36,704 nucleotides of DNA from Bacteroidales bacterium KA00251 (GTDB taxonomy: Bacteria; Bacteroidota; Bacteroidia; Bacteroidales; Porphyromonadaceae): NCBI GenBank assembly GCA_001552775.1, contig KQ959261.1, positions 6,814 through 43,517 of the forward strand. Reading direction: 5' to 3'. Positions within the stretch are counted from its first letter, which is position 1, and every line of letters begins with the position of its first letter. Of this stretch, positions 28,959 to 36,704 are shown in pieces. Both the position numbers and the translations under genes were made by a program. The notes below the pieces were generated by a model that did no database searches, was not told the origin of the DNA, and saw only the letters and a program-made list of their open reading frames with translations.

Positions 28959-30353
28959 TTACTTTTCTTCTCTAGGGTTATTTTTTACAATTTGGGCTGT
29001 AAATTCAGCTTCGCATACAACACGGCTCCCAACAAAAGCAAGTCCACGCATTCTGGCTATCCCTCGACGAATTTCGGTCAAGAGTTTCAAGCAAAAAAGG
29101 AGAGTATCTCCAGGAACTACTTTTCTCCTAAATTTTACATTGTCTATTTTGAGAAGATAGGTAGACCATGTCCCCTCATCTTTTAGTGCGTTGATTACGA
29201 GCAAGCCTCCTGTTTGAGCTAATGCTTCTACGATCAGCACTCCTGGCATCACAGGTTCGTCTGGGAAGTGTCCCTCAAAAAAAGGTTCATTCCCAGTCAC
29301 TGCTTTTAGTCCTACGATACTATTGTGTCCCATTTCAATCACCTTGTCCACTAAAAGAAAAGGGTATCGATGAGGTAGCAATTCACGGATCTGCTCTATG
29401 TTTAGTATAGGGTCGTCATCGGGGTTGTAATAAGGCTCTTGTGTCTCTGATTGCTTGATTTCATTGCGTAAGAGCCGAGCTAACTTGTTGTTGATTGTAT
29501 GCCCCGGTTTTGTGGCAATAAGGTGACCTTTGAAGTATCGACCAGCAAGAGCCAAGTCTCCCAATAGATCGAGTATCTTGTGACGAGCGGGCTCATTTTC
29601 GCCAAGGTTTTCTGATGGATTGATGTAGCCAAGTGTAGAGCCTGTTTTGTATTCGGGAATTTCTTTTCTCAGTAATGTCTCCTCCTCTGTAGTAAGCTCT
29701 CTGTCTTTTATAATAAGGGCATTGGAGATGCTTCCCCCCTTGATGAGTCCTCTATGGAGTAACGGAATAACCTCGCTCACGAAGACATAGCTTCTTGCAG
29801 AAGCAATTGCTTCTTCGTAGCTGTCTTTTTCACAAAAGGTGAAGTGTTGTCGTCCTGGAGGGTTACTATCGTACTGGAGGTTAGCCTCAATGATGGTTTC
29901 TTCTCTAGGGAATAAGATAAGGCGAGCTCCAGTGTCGGGGTCTTCAACTTCAAATGTTTTTTTTACGATATATATGTCACGGTCGTCTTGCTGAGTTTCT
30001 ATACCTACCGATTTAATCCCTTCTACGTAGGGGATAGCACTTCCTGTAAGAATAGGAAACTCGGGGCCATCAACTTCAAGTATACAGTTGTCTACTCCCA
30101 TGCCATAGAGGGCGGAGAGTGCATGTTCTATGGTAGCGACGCTAAACTGGGCACAAGAGATCTTCGTACAGCGATCGGTAAAGTCTACCATCTCTGCAAA
30201 AACTGGGATTTCGGGCTTGCCATCTAGGTCGCTTCTTCTAATTCTGTAGCCTGTATTAGCAGGGGCAGGGAGTAGTTTTAAGGTATATTCTTTACCAGTG
30301 TGAAGACCGACTCCTGTAACCTTGAACGATGATTTTAGGGTTTGTTGTCGCAT
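28959..30353 (-). CDS. lpxC-fabZ: LpxC-FabZ fusion: UDP-acyl-GlcNAc deacetylase and hydroxyacyl-ACP dehydratase
   Basis: Two enzymes in one 464-residue chain. LpxC (1-300) does the committed, zinc-dependent deacetylation in lipid A synthesis. Its ligands are H77 (IEHALS), H258 and D262 (HKILD), and the catalytic His is H285 ([11 protein letters not shown]). FabZ (about 318-460) dehydrates 3-hydroxyacyl-ACP, with H328 in LPHRYPFLL and E376 in VEALAQ. The fusion is established in Bacteroidetes. It couples the two uses of 3-hydroxyacyl-ACP, lipid A and fatty acid elongation. Its start overlaps lpxD by 19 nt, so the two are cotranscribed. Confidence 0.97.
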   Translation of the reverse strand: MRQQTLKSSFKVTGVGLHTGKEYTLKLLPAPANTGYRIRRSDLDGKPEIPVFAEMVDFTDRCTKISCAQFSVATIEHALSALYGMGVDNCILEVDGPEFPILTGSAIPYVEGIKSVGIETQQDDRDIYIVKKTFEVEDPDTGARLILFPREETIIEANLQYDSNPPGRQHFTFCEKDSYEEAIASARSYVFVSEVIPLLHRGLIKGGSISNALIIKDRELTTEEETLLRKEIPEYKTGSTLGYINPSENLGENEPARHKILDLLGDLALAGRYFKGHLIATKPGHTINNKLARLLRNEIKQSETQEPYYNPDDDPILNIEQIRELLPHRYPFLLVDKVIEMGHNSIVGLKAVTGNEPFFEGHFPDEPVMPGVLIVEALAQTGGLLVINALKDEGTWSTYLLKIDNVKFRRKVVPGDTLLFCLKLLTEIRRGIARMRGLAFVGSRVVCEAEFTAQIVKNNPREEK

Positions 30354-31387
30354 TTCTTTTCTATAGTTGAAAGTTTTTTCTTAAGAGTATAGATCTCCTT
30401 ACTCAATTCGGGTAGATGAGAAAGTAATACGTAGGATCTGAGAGCAGAATTTGCTGGCATTTGAGGGCTTCCTAACACACGACTTTTGTCGGGTAGATTG
30501 CCTAAAATTCCAGATTGTGCTCCTATCTCACACTCGTTGCCAATCTCTTGGTGTCCAGAAAAGCCTACTTGTCCTCCTATCCGACACCACTTGCCGATGG
30601 TTGTAGAACCAGCAATACCCGTCTGAGCTGAAATAACAGTATGTGCTCCTATTGAACAGTTGTGTCCTACCTGTACGAGGTTATCTATTTTTACCCCGTC
30701 GGAGATTGTGGTTGCCTCTAGCATGGCACGATCAATAGTGCTATTGGCTCCAATTTCAACATCGTTCCCAACATGCACTGTACCTAATTGAGGAATTTTT
30801 TCGTACCCCCTTGTGCAGGGCGTAAAGCCAAAGCCATCACTTCCTATTACAACACCAGCATGCAAGATGCAGTGACTTCCAATCTCTACACCAGGATAAA
30901 GCGTGACGCGTGGATACAGTAACGTGCAGTCACCTATTTTTACTCGGCTACCAATGTAGCAATGGGGGAAAATCTTTACTCCCTCTCCGATGATTGCCCC
31001 TTCTTCTATGACGACAAAATCACCTATGTAGCAATGCTCAGGTAGTCTAATAGAAGGAGCAATAGAGGCTTTGGGAGATACTCCTTGATAGCTTTCAAAT
31101 TGCTTTGCACTAGCTAGTTTCATAAGCTTGGTAAGTGCAAGATAGGGATCATCTACTCGAAGCAGTGAGACCCCCTCTGGAGCTTTGCAAGAAAAATCTT
31201 TACGAACAAGAAGTGCCGTTGCCTCTGTCTTATTAATGTATTTCTCGTACGCTTGGGAAGCTATAAAACTGAGTTGACCCTTCTTAGCAGACTCAATAGG
31301 GGCAAAAGAGGTAACCTCAATATGAGGATAGCCATCAAGTTCTGCTTCCAGGAACTGAGCAATTTCTCCAAGTGTGACGTTTTTCAT
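30335..31387 (-). CDS. lpxD: UDP-3-O-acylglucosamine N-acyltransferase LpxD
   Basis: LpxD adds the second 3-hydroxyacyl chain, on nitrogen, to make UDP-diacylglucosamine. The 350-residue protein has the N-terminal uridine-binding domain (1-100), a left-handed beta helix of hexapeptide repeats (105-310) and a helical C-terminus. The catalytic His is H242 in [10 protein letters not shown]. It is the first gene of the lpxD, lpxC-fabZ, lpxA, nnr run. A likely promoter lies 36 nt before its ATG. Confidence 0.97.
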   Translation of the reverse strand: MKNVTLGEIAQFLEAELDGYPHIEVTSFAPIESAKKGQLSFIASQAYEKYINKTEATALLVRKDFSCKAPEGVSLLRVDDPYLALTKLMKLASAKQFESYQGVSPKASIAPSIRLPEHCYIGDFVVIEEGAIIGEGVKIFPHCYIGSRVKIGDCTLLYPRVTLYPGVEIGSHCILHAGVVIGSDGFGFTPCTRGYEKIPQLGTVHVGNDVEIGANSTIDRAMLEATTISDGVKIDNLVQVGHNCSIGAHTVISAQTGIAGSTTIGKWCRIGGQVGFSGHQEIGNECEIGAQSGILGNLPDKSRVLGSPQMPANSALRSYVLLSHLPELSKEIYTLKKKLSTIEKKCDNKP

Positions 31388-31422
31388 AAAGTTGGTACGA
31401 ATAGGTGTTATCTATATCACTA

Positions 31423-31430
31423 CAAAAGTA
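31423..31430 (-). promoter_or_regulatory. lpxD operon promoter, -7 box TACTTTTG
   Basis: Minus strand TACTTTTG fits TAnnTTTG. A TTTC segment roughly 18 nt upstream (near 31449-31452) may serve as -33. Transcription would start about 30 nt before the lpxD start. Confidence 0.6.
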
Positions 31431-31899
31431 CGCTTTTTCTCACTAATGAAAGCTGTCACATGTTTCTCCGCAAAGGGTGGGTACTGTTTACGAAGTATAG
31501 CAAGAACTATAAATGGGTTATCTACCACTAGCTTCTCCTAAAAAAATAGGCCATTTCGTCTCTTTGTGCATTAGATTGGCTCCAAGTGATCCCTGTGAAT
31601 TGGGACAATATTGGAAACAATTGTGTGAGAAAAGAATCTTAGAGGGTAATTGCAGAAAAGTTCTGGAACATTCATTCAAAAGATCCTAAGTTTTTTTTTA
31701 GATCCATAACTTTCATGGAAATGTTTCGGAGTATTTTGCGGAAAGAAAATGCTGTGATTTTTGACTAGGAAAGTGATCTTCCGTTGAATGGTCTAATGGT
31801 AACTAATTGTGTCAATTGATAGATGCTGATATCTTGTAAAAAGAGAAGGATACTTCAAAAACTGATGTATGAAAATCAAACGAAAAGAAACAGAGTAAC
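31431..31899. other. divergent intergenic region, lpxD / rpmB
   Basis: About 470 nt without a supportable gene. It is AT-rich and holds a T-run with flanking complementarity (GATCCTAA near 31682 and TTAGATC after the T-run near 31700), which may be a hairpin. Short frames are open but have no family resemblance and no start context. Confidence 0.5.
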
Positions 31900-31930
31900 T
31901 TTGTTAATAATAAAACTTTTTGTACCTTTG
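31900..31930 (+). promoter_or_regulatory. rpmB operon promoter, TTTG-N19-TACCTTTG
   Basis: TTTG at 31900-31903, a 19-nt spacer and TACCTTTG at 31923-31930 form the most complete Bacteroidetes promoter in the window. A second TAACTTTG at 31896-31903 overlaps the -33 element and could be an alternative start. Expected transcription start is near 31937, about 150 nt before rpmB. Confidence 0.85.
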
Positions 31931-31945
31931 CCCACCGAACGTGTA

Positions 31946-32056
31946 ATGCCCCGCATGTACGCTTCTCTTACTTTGAGTTATGGAAGAGACATTGTGGGTA
32001 ACAATGGGGGTGATGATGCTAAAGCCTTCCTCTTGTGCGGGATCTGCGTTCCCTAA
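31946..32056 (+). CDS. possible 36-residue leader peptide in the rpmB 5' leader
   Basis: An ATG only about nine nt after the expected transcription start opens a 36-codon frame (MPRMYASLTLSYGRD..., ending FLLCGICVP) that stops 33 nt before rpmB. The encoded peptide resembles nothing I know and ends with a CxxC. The same bases form three hairpins, so it may instead be an untranslated structured leader. Coding is not proved. Confidence 0.3.
   Translation: MPRMYASLTLSYGRDIVGNNGGDDAKAFLLCGICVP
31964..32053 (+). promoter_or_regulatory. structured leader of rpmB operon
   Basis: Three successive hairpins lie between promoter and rpmB: TCTCTT 31964-31969 with AAGAGA 31984-31989; CATTGT 31990-31995 with ACAATG 32001-32006 (loop GGGTA); GGGA 32039-32042 with TCCC 32050-32053. 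Structured leaders of ribosomal-protein operons often bind one of the encoded proteins; here that is only an inference. Confidence 0.4.
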
Positions 32057-32089
32057 GAAGAAAAAAACTTGTAAAGAGATTTAATAGCG

Positions 32090-32335
32090 ATGTCAAAACT
32101 TTGCGAAATCACGGGAAAAAGAGCCATGACGGGAAATAATGTGTCGCACTCCCATCATAAGACAAAGCGTCAGTTTCACGTCAATTTGTTTGCAAAACGA
32201 TTCTATTGGCCCGAAGAAGATCGATGGATAACCCTTAAGATTTCAGCAGCGGGGCTTCGTCTTATCAATAAAATTGGTGTAGATGCAGCCGTAAAGCGTG
32301 CGAAAGAAAAAGGATTCCTTAGTAGAATGGTTTAG
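32090..32335 (+). CDS. rpmB: 50S ribosomal protein L28
   Basis: L28 is a large-subunit protein near the E site. The 81-residue product begins [20 protein letters not shown] and has [19 protein letters not shown], the family core. It has a single Cys, so it is the zinc-free form. It heads the rpmB-rpmG-DUF4295 run, a standard Bacteroidetes arrangement. In relatives cinA often precedes and ftsY follows; neither is here. Confidence 0.97.
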   Translation: MSKLCEITGKRAMTGNNVSHSHHKTKRQFHVNLFAKRFYWPEEDRWITLKISAAGLRLINKIGVDAAVKRAKEKGFLSRMV

Positions 32336-32378
32336 AAAGGAATAAGAAAGTACCCAAGGAAAGAAAGGCAAACTAACT

Positions 32379-32567
32379 ATGTCAAAGAAGTCAAAAGGGG
32401 TTCGTGGACAAGTTATCCTCGAATGTATAGAACATAAAGAAAGCGGAATGCCAGGCACTTCTCGCTATATCACAACGAAAAATCGTAAGAATACACCTGA
32501 AAGATTGGAACTTAAAAAGTACAATCCTATTCTAAAACGTTATACGATTCATCGCGAAATAAAATAA
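32379..32567 (+). CDS. rpmG: 50S ribosomal protein L33
   Basis: L33 is a small large-subunit protein. The 62-residue product ([20 protein letters not shown]..., ending [11 protein letters not shown]) matches the family. It has one Cys and lacks the paired CxxC of the zinc form, agreeing with the zinc-free L28 beside it. It starts 43 nt after rpmB and lies 23 nt before the DUF4295 gene. Confidence 0.96.
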   Translation: MSKKSKGVRGQVILECIEHKESGMPGTSRYITTKNRKNTPERLELKKYNPILKRYTIHREIK

Positions 32568-32590
32568 CCCTATAGAACAATAGAGATACA

Positions 32591-32752
32591 ATGGCAAAAA
32601 AATCAGTTGCATCATTTAGATCTGGCAGTACAGCTGGTCGCTCCTTTTCTAAGGTTATTAAGATGAAAAAGTCTGAAAAGACTGGGGCTTACTATTTTGA
32701 TGAGCTCATGGTTCCCAATGAAGCTGTTGACGACTTTTTCAAAAATCACTAA
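32591..32752 (+). CDS. DUF4295 family small basic protein
   Basis: The 53-residue protein reads MAKKSVASFRSGSTAGRSFS, then KVIKMKKSEKTGAYYFDELM and VPNEAVDDFFKNH. This is the DUF4295 family, found next to rpmG in Bacteroidetes. The family function is not known to me; its constant position with L28 and L33 suggests a ribosome-associated role. A terminator follows within a few nt. Confidence 0.93.
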   Translation: MAKKSVASFRSGSTAGRSFSKVIKMKKSEKTGAYYFDELMVPNEAVDDFFKNH

Positions 32753-32754
32753 CA

Positions 32755-32787
32755 AAAGAAGGGTACTTTAGCTTGTGCCCTCTTTCT
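32755..32787 (+). terminator. terminator after rpmB-rpmG-DUF4295
   Basis: AAAGAAGGGTAC pairs imperfectly with GTGCCCTCTTT around an eight-nt loop and ends in TCTTTCT. It begins right after the DUF4295 stop. Confidence 0.65.
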
Positions 32788-32802
32788 CCTAAGTAAATGT
32801 AG

Positions 32803-32845
32803 ATTGAATCTTTGCAGGGCAAACTGTGAAGATTCAATTTTTTTT
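32803..32845 (+). terminator. second, strong terminator before thrS
   Basis: ATTGAATCTT 32803-32812 pairs with AAGATTCAAT 32829-32838 (10 bp) and eight T residues follow the stem from 32838. The loop holds GCAG/CTGT. With the preceding hairpin it makes a tandem terminator separating the rpmB run from thrS. Confidence 0.85.
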
Positions 32846-32891
32846 GAGTGAGATGTGTTTCTTGTGTACTCGTTTTCTGCTAGAAAACAGC

Positions 32892-32899
32892 TACCTTTG
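32892..32899 (+). promoter_or_regulatory. thrS operon promoter, -7 box TACCTTTG
   Basis: TACCTTTG matches the -7 consensus. The nearest upstream TTG (32862-32864) is 27 nt away, longer than usual. A start near 32906 would leave a 120-nt leader before thrS, with a CTCCC/GGGAG hairpin near 32993-33010. Confidence 0.65.
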
Positions 32900-33026
32900 T
32901 GAGACAATTTGAAAGTCTCTGTATAGAGGATCAGAAAAGACACCATTTACTAAGTTTGACACAAGACGCAGAGCAAAAATGAAAACCGTAGCCTCCCATT
33001 TGTAGGGGAGCTCAAACCGAAATAGT

Positions 33027-34976
33027 ATGATTACAATTACTTTTCCAGATGGCAATAAGAGCCAAGTAAGCGAAGGAACAACCCCTTTTGAGATTGCCAA
33101 GAGTATAAGTAGCCGACTCGCCAAAGAAGTGTTGGCTGCAGAGGTGAATGGCGAAGTGGTAGAACTCAATCGGCCCCTTGAAAAAGATGCCTCTATAAAA
33201 CTTCTGAAGTGGGAGGATGAAGGAGCAAAACATGCTTATTGGCATTCTTCTGCTCACCTGATGGCAGAGGCTATTCAGCAGATGTTTCCAGGAGTCCAAT
33301 TTGGTATAGGGCCAGCGATAGAGAATGGCTTTTATTACGATGTGGATCTAGGTGATAGGGAGCTAAAGGAAAGCGATCTTAAGAAGCTGGAAGAGCTGAT
33401 GTTAAAGTTTGCTGCAGAAAAACAAGAATACGTCCGCAAATCAATCACAAAAAGTGATGCCTTGAAGTATTTTGGAGAAAAAGGGCAGACTTATAAAACA
33501 GAACTTATCCAAGGACTTGAAGATGGTCATATTACCACATATACGCAAGGAAATTTTACCGATCTTTGCCGTGGTCCACACTTGCCTGATACAAGCTACA
33601 TCAAGAGTGTAAAGCTATTGAGTGTGGCTGGAGCTTATTGGCGAGGTGATGAGAAGAGAAAACAGCTTACTCGTATCTATGGTATTACCTTTCCTAAAAA
33701 GAAGATGCTTGACGAATATCTTGCCTTACTAGAAGAGGCTAAGAAACGAGACCATCGCAAGCTTGGAAGAGATCTGGAATTGTTCGCTTTCTCTCAACGT
33801 GTGGGGGCAGGACTTCCTCTTTGGCTCCCGCGAGGAACGAGGCTCCGCTTAAAGTTGGAAGATTACCTCAAACGTATTCAGAAGGAATTTGGCTATGACC
33901 AAGTAATGACTCCCCATATTGGGAGCATAGAATTGTATAAAACCTCTGGGCACTATGCAAAGTATGGTGCCGACTCTTTCCGCCCCATAACTACACCTCA
34001 GGAGGGAGAAGAGTTTATGCTTAAGCCAATGAACTGCCCACACCATTGTGAAATTTACCGACTCAAACCTCACTCCTATAGGGATCTTCCTGTGCGTTTA
34101 GCAGAGTTCGGCACGGTGTATCGCTACGAGCAAAGTGGCGAACTTCATGGGCTTACACGTGTACGGGGATTTACGCAAGACGATGCTCACATCTTCTGTA
34201 TGCCTGACCAAGTGAAAGATGAATTCCTTAAGGTGATGGATATTATTTTTATCATCTTTAAGGCTCTTAAGTTTGAAAACTTTGAGGCACAGATCTCGCT
34301 CCGTGACCAAAATGATAAAGAAAAATATATCGGTAGCGATGAAAATTGGGAAAAGGCTGAACAGGCTATTATAGAGGCTTGCAGAGAAAAAGGTCTTCCA
34401 GCTAAAGTTGAATATGGGGAAGCTGCTTTCTATGGCCCTAAACTTGATTTTATGGTAAAAGACGCTTTGGGTAGAAAATGGCAACTTGGTACCATTCAGG
34501 TAGACTACAACCTCCCCGAGCGCTTTGAACTCGAGTATACAGGAGAAGATAATGCTAAGCATCGCCCAGTAATGATACATAGAGCTCCTTTTGGTTCAAT
34601 GGAGCGTTTCGTTGCTGTGCTCATAGAGCATACGGCTGGCAACTTCCCATTGTGGCTCTCTCCCGATCAAGTAGTGGTACTCCCTGTTAGCGAACGCTTC
34701 AACGAATACGCCTATAAGGTAAGAGATATCCTCACAGCAAGAGATATTGCCGCTACGGTTGATGATCGTAATGAAAAAGTGGGACGTAAGATTCGTGACA
34801 ATGAACTTCGTAAAATACCTTACATGCTGATTGTGGGTGAAGAAGAGGCAAAAGAAGATACTGTATCGGTACGTTTGCAAGGTGAAGGGGATCAAGGAAA
34901 GGAAAAAATTACTACCTTTGCAGAGCGTCTTTTGGATCAGATAGACCAAGAGATGAATGCGTGGCGTAAGAAGTAG
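33027..34976 (+). CDS. thrS: threonyl-tRNA synthetase
   Basis: Charges tRNA-Thr and edits Ser-tRNA-Thr. The 649-residue protein has the TGS domain (1-61), the editing domain with zinc-type HxxxH (H73 and H77 in [10 protein letters not shown]) and the class II catalytic core ([12 protein letters not shown] with the zinc Cys, and [17 protein letters not shown]). [18 protein letters not shown] is motif 3. The C-terminal anticodon-binding domain runs from about 545. Length and domain order are standard. It heads thrS-infC-rpmI-rplT, a conserved order, and has its own promoter after a tandem terminator. Confidence 0.98.
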   Translation: MITITFPDGNKSQVSEGTTPFEIAKSISSRLAKEVLAAEVNGEVVELNRPLEKDASIKLLKWEDEGAKHAYWHSSAHLMAEAIQQMFPGVQFGIGPAIENGFYYDVDLGDRELKESDLKKLEELMLKFAAEKQEYVRKSITKSDALKYFGEKGQTYKTELIQGLEDGHITTYTQGNFTDLCRGPHLPDTSYIKSVKLLSVAGAYWRGDEKRKQLTRIYGITFPKKKMLDEYLALLEEAKKRDHRKLGRDLELFAFSQRVGAGLPLWLPRGTRLRLKLEDYLKRIQKEFGYDQVMTPHIGSIELYKTSGHYAKYGADSFRPITTPQEGEEFMLKPMNCPHHCEIYRLKPHSYRDLPVRLAEFGTVYRYEQSGELHGLTRVRGFTQDDAHIFCMPDQVKDEFLKVMDIIFIIFKALKFENFEAQISLRDQNDKEKYIGSDENWEKAEQAIIEACREKGLPAKVEYGEAAFYGPKLDFMVKDALGRKWQLGTIQVDYNLPERFELEYTGEDNAKHRPVMIHRAPFGSMERFVAVLIEHTAGNFPLWLSPDQVVVLPVSERFNEYAYKVRDILTARDIAATVDDRNEKVGRKIRDNELRKIPYMLIVGEEEAKEDTVSVRLQGEGDQGKEKITTFAERLLDQIDQEMNAWRKK

Positions 34977-35054
34977 CTCTCAGAGTGTAGCATTGCCTTA
35001 TGTTCATATATAATATAAGTCTTTGGGCAAAATAGAAGTTGCTATATGAGAGTA

Positions 35055-35130
35055 CTCCTTATAGGAGATGTTTCCCATAAATTGTAAGACGCTTACTGGC
35101 AGAAAAACAACTAACCGCACCATGAGGTGC
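35055..35130 (+). promoter_or_regulatory. three-hairpin leader before infC
   Basis: In the 170-nt gap between thrS and infC are CTCCT 35055-35059 with AGGAG 35063-35067, GTAAG 35084-35088 with CTTAC 35092-35096, and GCACC 35117-35121 with GGTGC 35126-35130 (loop ATGA). The last lies 16 nt before the GTG start. It may control infC translation or stabilise the RNA; no factor can be named. Confidence 0.4.
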
Positions 35131-35146
35131 CACTGATAAGAACTAC

Positions 35147-35749
35147 GTGCAAAATAGACCGTACAACAATAACAATAGAAGAAACTCAAAGGATAAAGAG
35201 GAGCATCGTATTAATGAAGCGATAAGAGAACGTGAGGTTCGTCTCACTGGAGATAATGTACCTAATGGTGTTTTCCCCATTGCTAAAGCTCTCAGTATTG
35301 CTGAAAAAGAGGGCCTTGATCTCGTGGAGATAGCCCCTAATGCTAAGCCGCCTGTCTGTCGTGTTATAGATTATCAGAAGTTTGTTTACGAGCAGAAAAA
35401 GCGTGAAAAAGAACAGCGTGCAAAAGCCACAAAAGTAGTAATCAAAGAGGTGCGTTTTGGTCCACAAACTGATGACCATGATTACAACTTTAAGCTAAAG
35501 CATGCGCGTAGCTTTATAGAAGATGGGGCTAAGGTGCGAACTTATGTTTTTTTCCGTGGTAGGAGCATCGTTTTCAAAGACCAAGGCGAAGAATTGCTTC
35601 TTAGATTGGCTACAGATCTCAAAGATGTGGCTCAAGTAGAATCAATGCCTAGCATGGAAGGAAAAAGAATGTATATGATACTTGCTCCGTTAAGAGCTGG
35701 TTCAAAGAAAAATAAAAGCGAAAATAAACAGACTGGCGAAGAGAGCTAG
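35147..35749 (+). CDS. infC: translation initiation factor IF-3
   Basis: IF-3 keeps ribosomal subunits apart and checks the start codon. The 200-residue product has the N-domain from about 21 ([18 protein letters not shown]), the linker and the C-domain with [20 protein letters not shown]. An Asn-rich head (about 20 residues) and a Lys/Ser tail are extra to the E. coli protein. The start is GTG: the frame is closed by TGA at 35123-35125 and has no ATG before the first conserved residue. E. coli infC uses AUU for self-control. GUG is not a codon that IF-3 rejects strongly, so control here may differ. Confidence 0.95.
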   Translation: MQNRPYNNNNRRNSKDKEEHRINEAIREREVRLTGDNVPNGVFPIAKALSIAEKEGLDLVEIAPNAKPPVCRVIDYQKFVYEQKKREKEQRAKATKVVIKEVRFGPQTDDHDYNFKLKHARSFIEDGAKVRTYVFFRGRSIVFKDQGEELLLRLATDLKDVAQVESMPSMEGKRMYMILAPLRAGSKKNKSENKQTGEES

Positions 35750-35781
35750 TCTAGCAATATACTATAAAAAGAGAAGCAGAA

Positions 35782-35860
35782 GGAGAGGCGAGCTACTAGT
35801 AACGAGTGGCATGATGTTGTGCTCCGAATAGGTAGAGGCTTTACCTTTAGGGCGATCTCC
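35782..35860 (+). promoter_or_regulatory. structured segment before rpmI, three-way junction
   Basis: GGAGA 35782-35786 pairs with TCTCC 35856-35860 and encloses two hairpins: GCTACT 35792-35797 with AGTGGC 35805-35810 (one G-U), and AGGTA 35830-35834 with TACCT 35842-35846. It lies in the 149-nt gap between infC and rpmI, where L20 controls its operon in other bacteria. L20 binding here is an inference. Confidence 0.45.
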
Positions 35861-35898
35861 GTACTGCAGAATAATAACCTTATAACTACAAAGAAAAA

Positions 35899-36093
35899 AT
35901 GCCTAAACTTAAAACTGTATCAGGTGCTAAAAAGCGCTTTACCATCACAGGTAGTGGCAAGATCAAAAGAAAGCATGCTTATATGAGCCACATTCTTACA
36001 AAGAAGACCAAGAAACGCAAGCGCAATCTTGGTAAGACTGGGCTCGTAGACAGAGCAGACGAAAAGAGAATTAAAGAGCTTCTTAATATCTAA
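35899..36093 (+). CDS. rpmI: 50S ribosomal protein L35
   Basis: L35 is a small, very basic large-subunit protein. The 64-residue product starts [20 protein letters not shown] and contains [20 protein letters not shown], the conserved body. Length is standard. It lies 149 nt after infC and 139 nt before rplT, unusually wide gaps for this operon, and both gaps are folded. Confidence 0.97.
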   Translation: MPKLKTVSGAKKRFTITGSGKIKRKHAYMSHILTKKTKKRKRNLGKTGLVDRADEKRIKELLNI

Positions 36094-36110
36094 TTGCCAC
36101 ACTTTACGAA

Positions 36111-36191
36111 GGAGCTTTTCCCTGTAGTTGGTAAAGCACTTCACGAGTTGTAACTTTTGTTTTATAACCACAAGTGAGAAGTAAAAGCTCC
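36111..36191 (+). promoter_or_regulatory. folded leader between rpmI and rplT
   Basis: Three nested stems form a single 81-nt hairpin: GGAGCTTTT 36111-36119 with AAAAGCTCC 36183-36191 (9 bp, perfect), CACTT near 36138 with AAGTG near 36172, and GTTGTAA with TTATAAC (7 bp, one G-U) around an apical loop. It lies about 40 nt before the rplT ATG. L20 is a known self-regulator in E. coli and Bacillus, so this is a candidate binding site. Confidence 0.55.
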
Positions 36192-36232
36192 AATAAGTAG
36201 AGCGACTTCAAAACAAGAAATCAACAGAAAAA

Positions 36233-36577
36233 ATGCCTAGATCAGTCAATCACGTAGCTTCAAGAGCTAAAAGAAAAAGAATACTGAAACTAACCCGAGG
36301 ATATATCGGTGCACGTAAAAACGTTTGGACCGTAGCTAAAAATACTTGGGAAAAAGGTCTTACATATGCCTATAGAGATAGAAAGGCAAAGAAGAGAAAC
36401 TTCCGTGCACTATGGATTCAGCGTATTAATGCAGCTGCTAGAATGGAAGGCCTCTCTTATTCTCAATTAATGGGTAAGCTTCATGCTAATGGTATAGAAA
36501 TCAATAGAAAGGTACTTGCCGATCTTGCGATGAATAATCCTGTAGCCTTTAAGGCTATCGTAGATAAGGTACGCTAG
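36233..36577 (+). CDS. rplT: 50S ribosomal protein L20
   Basis: L20 binds 23S rRNA early in large-subunit assembly and controls its own operon in several phyla. The 114-residue product starts [20 protein letters not shown] and continues [20 protein letters not shown], then [20 protein letters not shown], all conserved, with the globular C-domain after residue 60. Length is normal. It ends the thrS-infC-rpmI-rplT run. Confidence 0.98.
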   Translation: MPRSVNHVASRAKRKRILKLTRGYIGARKNVWTVAKNTWEKGLTYAYRDRKAKKRNFRALWIQRINAAARMEGLSYSQLMGKLHANGIEINRKVLADLAMNNPVAFKAIVDKVR

Positions 36578-36595
36578 AAAAAAGATTCTTATGCA

Positions 36596-36657
36596 GCTAA
36601 GCCATAGAAACTTTGTGCTTAGCCTAAAGAGGTCGTTGGATGCGAAGTATCCTTTAG
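36596..36657 (+). ncRNA. structured RNA segment after rplT (possible small RNA)
   Basis: Hairpins GCTAAGC 36596-36602 with GCTTAGC 36617-36623, and CTAAAG 36624-36629 with CTTTAG 36652-36657 (inner GAT/ATC). The Bacteroidales-1 RNA, later linked to 6S RNA, is reported as lying downstream of the L20 gene, so position fits. However, this segment is short (about 100 nt) for 6S RNA, and the only promoter-like box (AAACTTTG 36608-36615) has a mismatch. It may just be an rplT 3' end. Confidence 0.3.
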
Positions 36658-36666
36658 TCGCCTTAC

Positions 36667-36704
36667 GACACCTCTCTTCTTCTGAAGAGGGGTGTCTTTT
36701 TTTT
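36667..36704 (+). terminator. strong intrinsic terminator at window end
   Basis: A 13-bp stem (36667-36679 with 36684-36696, one G-U), loop TTCT, and eight T residues running to the window edge. It is the clearest intrinsic terminator in the window and ends the thrS-rplT transcript or a small RNA after it. Confidence 0.92.

Noticed and set aside
29222-30227. Plus-strand frames opposite lpxC-fabZ
   Set aside because: They are shadows of a well-supported gene fusion.
31823-31945. Upstream extension of the 36-codon rpmB-leader frame to an ATG at 31823
   Set aside because: The extension runs through the -33 and -7 promoter boxes, so the leader transcript would not contain this start.
32978-33004. 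Eight-codon frame (MKTVASHL) in the thrS leader as an attenuation peptide
   Set aside because: Only one Thr codon and no terminator/antiterminator pair; no T-box features either.

Overview
The window looks like the chromosome of an AT-rich Bacteroidales bacterium, most like Porphyromonadaceae. Four things point there: an LpxC-FabZ fusion, the small genes DUF4295 and DUF2795, fused NAD(P)HX repair domains, and several promoters of the Bacteroidetes sigma type (-7 TAnnTTTG, best example TTTG-N19-TACCTTTG before rpmB). Starts are A-rich and mostly lack strong Shine-Dalgarno sequences. I found no tRNA, rRNA, insertion sequence, phage or CRISPR array; this is core chromosome.

Layout. 1-7476 (+): lepA behind a structured leader, dnaB, mtaB, a family 2 glycosyltransferase, queF and a diacylglycerol/lipid kinase, closed by a 20-bp inverted repeat. 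7732-12957 (-): gyrB, ftsH, cdsA, with a perfect 44-nt palindrome after ftsH. 13539-16453 (+): an unrecognised lipoprotein, an ECF sigma factor, and a protein with an N-terminal membrane segment and a C-terminal beta-barrel-like domain. 16697-22673 (+): ftsK with its own promoter, a LolA-like carrier, panD, ffh and folD. 22915-25168 (+): a GT9-type glycosyltransferase, an S4-domain protein without a catalytic domain, and a histidine phosphatase. 25350-31387 (-): rpmH, a DUF2795 protein, and the operon lpxD, lpxC-fabZ, lpxA, nnr. 32090-36577 (+): rpmB, rpmG, DUF4295, then thrS, infC, rpmI and rplT.

The genes serve translation (LepA, IF3, ThrS, L20, L28, L33, L34, L35, SRP), replication and segregation (DnaB, GyrB, FtsK), and the envelope (LpxA/C/D, CdsA, FtsH, LolA). 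Modification and cofactor enzymes fill the rest (MtaB, QueF, FolD, PanD, Nnr).

No plainly new multi-gene system is visible. The least explained parts are the ECF sigma / membrane-plus-barrel pair with its lipoprotein, the S4-only basic protein, and several structured non-coding segments: the leaders of lepA, rpmB, infC, rpmI and rplT, and a terminator-bearing segment after rplT. The rpmB leader also holds a 36-codon ORF just after a consensus promoter.
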